The notes under the pieces were generated by a model. It was not told where the DNA came from. It saw only the letters and a list, made by a program, of their open reading frames with translations, and did not search any database. The position numbers and the translations under genes are program-made. From Planctomycetia bacterium (GTDB lineage Bacteria > Planctomycetota > Planctomycetia > Pirellulales > Thermoguttaceae), in assembly GCA_030527205.1 (NCBI GenBank), contig JAUNBG010000004.1, positions 62,001 to 126,000 on the forward strand: a stretch of 64,000 nt of DNA, written 5' to 3'. This document shows positions 60,025-64,000 of this stretch, piece by piece (the first letter of the stretch is position 1; each line of letters opens with the position of its first letter).

Positions 60025-61467
60025 TTAACTTTTGGGGGTTCGACTGGCAACAACCATTTGGCGAATCATCCAAAAGATAACAAGAAGTCCAAAAACCAAA
60101 ACGCTCAAAAAACAAATGAGCGGATTCCATTGAACGCTTGAAGGAGAGTCAAGTTGGGCAACGTTCCAATAATCGATTAACTGATAATTCTGAATTATTT
60201 GACGAATGGTTGCAAAAAAAGTTAAAATGATTAATTCAGAAATCAAAAGACAAAAAACAAGAAAACCGCGATAAAAGAAACGTTTGCCGATCAACAGAAG
60301 GAAAGCAGGCAATAATAATGAACTCAGCGTTCCCCATTGGAGCAAAATCCAACTGTTTCCAATGACCCGATAAAACAAATGATCGCCCAATGATTCCGTT
60401 AAACTTGATTGCGCAGGAATCGTTTGCTCGAAATAAAAATAAAGAGTCGGAGCCGCAATCAACATTCCAATCCAGGCCAAACAGGACGCAAGCGAAAGAG
60501 TCCAATTTCGATAAGATTCCAAAGTTCCGGGATTCTTTGATTTTGAAACAGAATGGGAATTCGAGTTTTGAAAATCAACTTCGTCGGTTTGATCTGAAGA
60601 GATTGCGTCATATTCTTCCTTCGATATTGTTCCGTTTTTCAATGCCCGTCTTTTCTCCTTTTTGCTCATTTTGGCCAGAGAAGAATCCTTTGACGTTGAT
60701 TCCGTTTTAACTGCGGACGACAATTGTTCTGAATTTTTGGCAGACAAATTGTCTTTGTTTGAAGTCGTTTCGTTGGATTTCCTGCTTCGTCTGGTCGGAA
60801 TTGAATGAATAAGGGGCGGAAGTTTTTTGCATAAAACAACAGAATCAAAAGCAACCCAAAACGCCATAGTCAAAAAAGCAAGCCCGATAACGGAACCAAA
60901 ACGATAATAAACAAGGGGATTATCCCAATAAGTTCCCAATCCAGTAACGGCGCCGCCGATTGACGTTTTTTCCCAAATATCCCCCCAATCCGAAGGCGAA
61001 GCCATTAGCGTCCAGGCGCTTGAAAAAATTAATCCGCAAGCAATAAAACAACAACTTGCGACCGTTCCCAGAATAAGCGTCCAGCGTTTTGAGGGGTTTT
61101 CGATTAAAAAAGAACAGCTATACAAAAGATAATAGGCAATCATAACAAGCAATAAAATGGCCATCCAATGAATGGCCATTAAGATCGTTGAAGGATAAAA
61201 AGCTTTATAATAAGCCGTTTGAACAAAGAGAAGCGGAACAATTCCGAAATTGATTCCCAGCGCAATAACAATTGGAAATTGCTTAAAAAGACGTCTCGAA
61301 AATCTTTTGGCATTTTGACCGCCGATCAACAAAAGCATAACAGCGAGCGGAAGTCCAACAAGCCAGATATGCATTGGAATGGAATGCAAAAGAAAACCGA
61401 GAATCTTAAACAATTCAATAAACCAAAATGGAGCGGGAAGTCCAACAGCGTTTTCAACAGGAGTCAT
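60025..61467 (-). CDS. Uncharacterised polytopic membrane protein
   Basis: 480 residues with about nine hydrophobic helices. The N-terminal half is dense with them (FKILGFLLHSIPMHIWLVGLPLAVMLLLI, IALGINFGIVPLLFVQTAYY, ILMAIHWMAILLLVMIAYYLL), with conserved-looking His residues in membrane helices that could hold haem or metal. A charged cytoplasmic-type linker at about 225-310 (Lys/Ser/Glu-rich) separates a C-terminal set of four helices. Planctomycete genomes carry similar proteins; relation to respiratory membrane subunits is a guess. It is 24 bp downstream of folD on the same strand, so they probably form an operon. Confidence 0.7.
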   Translation of the reverse strand: MTPVENAVGLPAPFWFIELFKILGFLLHSIPMHIWLVGLPLAVMLLLIGGQNAKRFSRRLFKQFPIVIALGINFGIVPLLFVQTAYYKAFYPSTILMAIHWMAILLLVMIAYYLLYSCSFLIENPSKRWTLILGTVASCCFIACGLIFSSAWTLMASPSDWGDIWEKTSIGGAVTGLGTYWDNPLVYYRFGSVIGLAFLTMAFWVAFDSVVLCKKLPPLIHSIPTRRSRKSNETTSNKDNLSAKNSEQLSSAVKTESTSKDSSLAKMSKKEKRRALKNGTISKEEYDAISSDQTDEVDFQNSNSHSVSKSKNPGTLESYRNWTLSLASCLAWIGMLIAAPTLYFYFEQTIPAQSSLTESLGDHLFYRVIGNSWILLQWGTLSSLLLPAFLLLIGKRFFYRGFLVFCLLISELIILTFFATIRQIIQNYQLIDYWNVAQLDSPSSVQWNPLICFLSVLVFGLLVIFWMIRQMVVASRTPKS

Positions 61468-61491
61468 TTTGATTATCCTTCATAAAGAGTT

Positions 61492-62430
61492 TTAAAAAAC
61501 AGAATAATTAACTTTTCCCGAATGCTGTTTTGCGCTTCGCAATGTATTCAAGAGAAGCATTGTAACAGTTAAAGGACCAACGCCGCCAGGAACTGGAGTT
61601 ATCGCGCTGGCAACTTCTTTGACTGAATTGAAATCGACATCTCCAACAAGTTTTTTAACAAGACAAGGTTGATTATGTTCGTCAAGGCTCTCTTTTTCGA
61701 TTCGATTCATTCCAACATCAATAACAACAGCGCCCTCTTTGACCATATCCGCGGTTACAAATTCTGCTTGACCAATAGCAACAATGAGAATATCGGCCAA
61801 ACGAGTTATTGAAGGAAGATCTGCTGTTCGACTATGGCAAATAGTGACCGTTGCATTGGCGTCTTTCCCTTTTTGAACGAGAAGAAGAGCCATTGGTTTT
61901 CCAACAATATCGCTTCGACCAAGAATAACGATATGCTTGCCTGCTGTTTCAATTTGATAACGAACTAAAAGCTGTTGAATTCCATAGGGCGTACAGGGCA
62001 GAAACCGCGGTCTTCCCTGCGAAATGAGCCCGACATTTTCCGGATGAAATGCGTCAACGTCTTTTGAAGGATCAATGGAATCAAGAATCTGTTTTTCATC
62101 AATTCCTTTTGGAAGCGGAAGTTGAACCAGAATTCCGTGAACCGAAGAATCGGCATTCAATTTGTCAATTAGAGCGAGAAGATCGTTCGTTGACGTTTCT
62201 GACGGAAGTCGAAACATTAAACTTTCCATTCCCGCCTTACAGCAAGCGGCTTCTTTATTGCGAACATAAACCTGACTCGCCGGGTTTTCGCCAACCAAAA
62301 TGACTGCCAACGCCGGTTTGATTCCGGTTTTTGCGACAAATTCGGCAACTTCGTTTCCAATTTCTGTGCGAATCGTTTCCGCCAACTGTTTTCCGTCGAG
62401 TATTTTTGCAGACACTGATTTTTTCCTCAT
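61492..62430 (-). CDS. folD: Bifunctional methylene-THF dehydrogenase / methenyl-THF cyclohydrolase
   Basis: 312 residues from ATG 62430; a GTG at 62415 with GAGGA upstream is a credible alternative, since family members often start M-S-A-K-I-L-D-G. Signatures: VILVGENPASQVYVRNKEAACCKAGM (with Tyr and the catalytic Lys), GILVQLPLP, PSKDVDAFHPENVG, CTPYGIQQLL, IVILGRSDIVGKPMALLL, and the end motif ITPVPGGVGPLTVTMLL. It interconverts 5,10-methylene-, methenyl- and 10-formyl-tetrahydrofolate in the cytoplasm for purine and formyl-Met synthesis. It begins a run with a polytopic membrane protein gene 24 bp downstream. Confidence 0.95.
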   Translation of the reverse strand: MRKKSVSAKILDGKQLAETIRTEIGNEVAEFVAKTGIKPALAVILVGENPASQVYVRNKEAACCKAGMESLMFRLPSETSTNDLLALIDKLNADSSVHGILVQLPLPKGIDEKQILDSIDPSKDVDAFHPENVGLISQGRPRFLPCTPYGIQQLLVRYQIETAGKHIVILGRSDIVGKPMALLLVQKGKDANATVTICHSRTADLPSITRLADILIVAIGQAEFVTADMVKEGAVVIDVGMNRIEKESLDEHNQPCLVKKLVGDVDFNSVKEVASAITPVPGGVGPLTVTMLLLNTLRSAKQHSGKVNYSVF

Positions 62431-62943
62431 TCCCTGGATGATAAACAAAAGGATTCCCAATGAGAGCTCAAAGGTTAAAAAGAACGCCTGTTTGCAAGAT
62501 AAACAAAAAAGTTAAAAAACATTTGAATATCGCTGCTGTAATCATGCGTTTTTGGCCGCGTTTTCCTATTCGTTCAGAAAAAGAACGCTCGGAGCTTAGC
62601 CCTTTTCGCTCATTGAACAAAGCCGGAATCAGTCAATCGGCGACAATCATTGCCTTCGCCTTTGATTCGCTGCCTGGCCTAAAAGACAAAATTCCGGGAT
62701 TTCAATTGACTTGAATAAAACGCCAAAAAAAGGAAAAGTCCAAAAAGAAACAAAGGTCATTTCTCGACGCTATTTTATCTTGATACGAAAATAACTTATA
62801 ATAGGAAAAACATTTGCCGTTTAAGCAAAACAAGGGAGAACAATATATTTCAATATAATATTATAGAATTGTCATGTCAATCCCGCATTTTTTATGAAGG
62901 GATGATTTCGATCGATTTTTTGTTATAATGATCAAATAATAAG
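62431..62943. other. Divergent intergenic region, nothing recognised
   Basis: About 510 bp between folD (minus) and a family B element. No coding frame with a credible start. TATAAT at 62932-62937 occurs without a good -35 partner. Confidence 0.45.
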
Positions 62944-63214
62944 CTGTATTTTCGCCGGTTTTTCTTTTCGCGATACAAAATAGAACATTATCCGTCGAAA
63001 AAAAGGATTTTCGTGCAGCGGCGCGGGAAACAGGATAAAAAACTCCCAAAAGAGCGACAAAAACGAATCTTTTTCAAATGAAACTGCCGTTTTTTAAAAG
63101 CGATTTAAATAACGACGAATTCGGATCTTTCAAAAAGAAAGCGCCATTGCATTTCCGTTGCGCCGATGAGTCGCAGCGTGAAAAATCCTTTTTTGTTACA
63201 CAAATATCCAAAAG
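62944..63214 (+). mobile_element. Family B palindromic element, copy 5
   Basis: About 270 bp, starting CTGTATTTTCGCCGGTTTTTC. The body matches other copies (CAGGATAAAAAACTCCCAAAA, GCGATTTAAATAACGACGAA). The right end is diverged (AAAAATCC...ACAAATATCC) and no target duplication is visible. It lies 55 bp upstream of a + strand gene. Confidence 0.6.
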
Positions 63215-63268
63215 TACAAAAACAAGTATTCTTCCAATTTATTCTTTCAAAGCATTTGAGGACTCGAA

Positions 63269-64000
63269 ATGAAACAATTAACGCGTCGAACTTTTATTCA
63301 ATCAGGATTTTTAGGAGTTGGATCAACTCATTTTGCTTCTTTGCTCGAAGCCAATTCGAATGAAAACATTAAAACGTCGTTTTCTGCGTCATCAAAAAAT
63401 CTTGTCTTGCATCAAACCGATCTTTTTCATCCGCATGGCGATCCGGACGATCATTTTGATTTAGCAACTCTTTTTGCTCTGGTTTTACAAAAGACCATTG
63501 ATTTGCGAGGAATTGTTCTCGATTTTCCGCCCGGACACAGAAAAGGAGATCCCGATGTTTTGGCGATTGCCCAGCTGAATCGACTTTGCGGGACTTTTGT
63601 TCCGTCTGCCGTTGGCGTCAGCGCGTCCATGAAAACTCGAACCGATTCCTTATCGGAACTCTCAAATTCGGAAACGACGGCTGTCCGATTAATTACTCAA
63701 ACGCTGGAAGAAGCCAAAACTCCCATTCGGATTTCCTGCGTTGGCTCTGCAACTGATATTGCTGTTGCCGCCCTGAGAAATCCTGATCTGTTTGCTAAAA
63801 AATGTTCCGGGATTTATCTGGACGCCGGAGCTGCATTTGATAATCCCGATCATTCTGAAATGCTGGAATTTAATGTTAAACTTAATCCTAAAGCTTACGC
63901 GGCAATGTTTGATCTCCCTTGTCCGTTATTTTGGTTTCCTTGCTGGAATCGGGTCGAAATACGCGAATCGGAAGAATGGGGAACTTTTTATTGGTTGGAA
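63269..64000 (+). CDS. Tat-exported nucleoside-hydrolase-like protein (3' end outside window)
   Basis: At least 244 residues are visible; the frame stays open to the right edge. The leader TRRTFIQSGFLGVGSTHFASLL holds a twin-arginine motif. The mature part starts LHQTDLFHPHGDPDDHFDLATLFAL, with the D-x-D-like and D-D residues of the inosine-uridine nucleoside hydrolase family calcium site. ISCVGSATDIAVAALRNPDLF and YLDAGAAFDN resemble the family's GPLTNIA...mgG segment. The role is N-glycosidic cleavage of nucleosides or a related sugar conjugate. GAGG lies 7 nt before ATG 63269, which fixes the start. A family B repeat ends just upstream. The catalytic C-terminal part is not visible, so the exact class is uncertain. 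Confidence 0.65.
   Translation, partial: MKQLTRRTFIQSGFLGVGSTHFASLLEANSNENIKTSFSASSKNLVLHQTDLFHPHGDPDDHFDLATLFALVLQKTIDLRGIVLDFPPGHRKGDPDVLAIAQLNRLCGTFVPSAVGVSASMKTRTDSLSELSNSETTAVRLITQTLEEAKTPIRISCVGSATDIAVAALRNPDLFAKKCSGIYLDAGAAFDNPDHSEMLEFNVKLNPKAYAAMFDLPCPLFWFPCWNRVEIRESEEWGTFYWLE

Noticed and set aside
1-64000. CRISPR array, rRNA or tRNA genes
   Set aside because: No regularly spaced repeats with unique spacers, no rRNA-like stretches and no tRNA T-arm pattern in a cloverleaf context were recognised by eye; a dedicated scan could still find a tRNA.

Overview
The window looks like a piece of a low-GC member of the Planctomycetota, possibly a gut-associated Pirellulales/Thermoguttaceae-like lineage (inference). 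It carries a DUF1559 pseudopilin with the H-X9-DG signature, a DUF1573 protein, a NIPSNAP protein, many exported enzymes with twin-arginine leaders, long sodium/solute symporters, and Kdo/heptose genes of a Gram-negative outer membrane. Genes are mostly monocistronic and loosely packed. About a fifth of the window is AT-rich intergenic DNA, much of it holding dispersed repeats. I saw no rRNA, tRNA, CRISPR array, phage gene or intact transposase.

Layout. 1-6162 is a carbohydrate-use cluster: the 3' end of a probable glycoside hydrolase, an SSS symporter, a secreted beta-propeller enzyme and a XylR-type AraC regulator. 6448-20719 is almost all on the minus strand: an FMN reductase, a 1657-residue secreted protein with a glycosidase-like barrel, an apparent operon (membrane protein, NIPSNAP, KdsB), an 826-residue SSS symporter and a secreted protein with two papain-like cysteine peptidase domains. 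21961-30785 holds a dipeptide epimerase, a HAD phosphatase, two GNAT acetyltransferases, a TPR lipoprotein and a GH36 alpha-galactosidase. 30975-43437 has a frameshifted DUF2238 gene, a second TPR lipoprotein, a GspE/PilB ATPase, a YraN-like nuclease, a heptose-kinase-like PfkB protein, a secreted phosphoesterase, a class V aminotransferase and a transglutaminase-TPR protein. 44505-56573 has DUF1573, an FHA/sigma-54 activator, rubrerythrin, the DUF1559 pseudopilin, a TgpA-like transglutaminase and a GtaA-like glutaminase. 56691-62430 (minus) carries a YhaO-type nuclease, KdtA, a polytopic membrane protein and FolD. The right edge cuts a nucleoside-hydrolase-like gene.

Functional themes are uptake and breakdown of plant or host glycans and peptides (symporters, glycosidases, alpha-galactosidase, exported peptidase, glutaminase and epimerase), and lipid A-core building (KdsB, KdtA and the PfkB kinase, unlinked to each other).

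The most interesting non-genic signal is two families of short non-autonomous elements. Family A (about 110 bp, eight copies) has inverted ends and mostly 4-bp target duplications. Family B (about 260 bp, five copies, all in one orientation) is a long imperfect palindrome with CTG...CAG ends and near-perfect 8-bp duplications in two copies. One A copy has split a small ORF whose frame is restored when the element and one duplication are removed. One sits directly upstream of the XylR-like gene, and two sit at stop codons.
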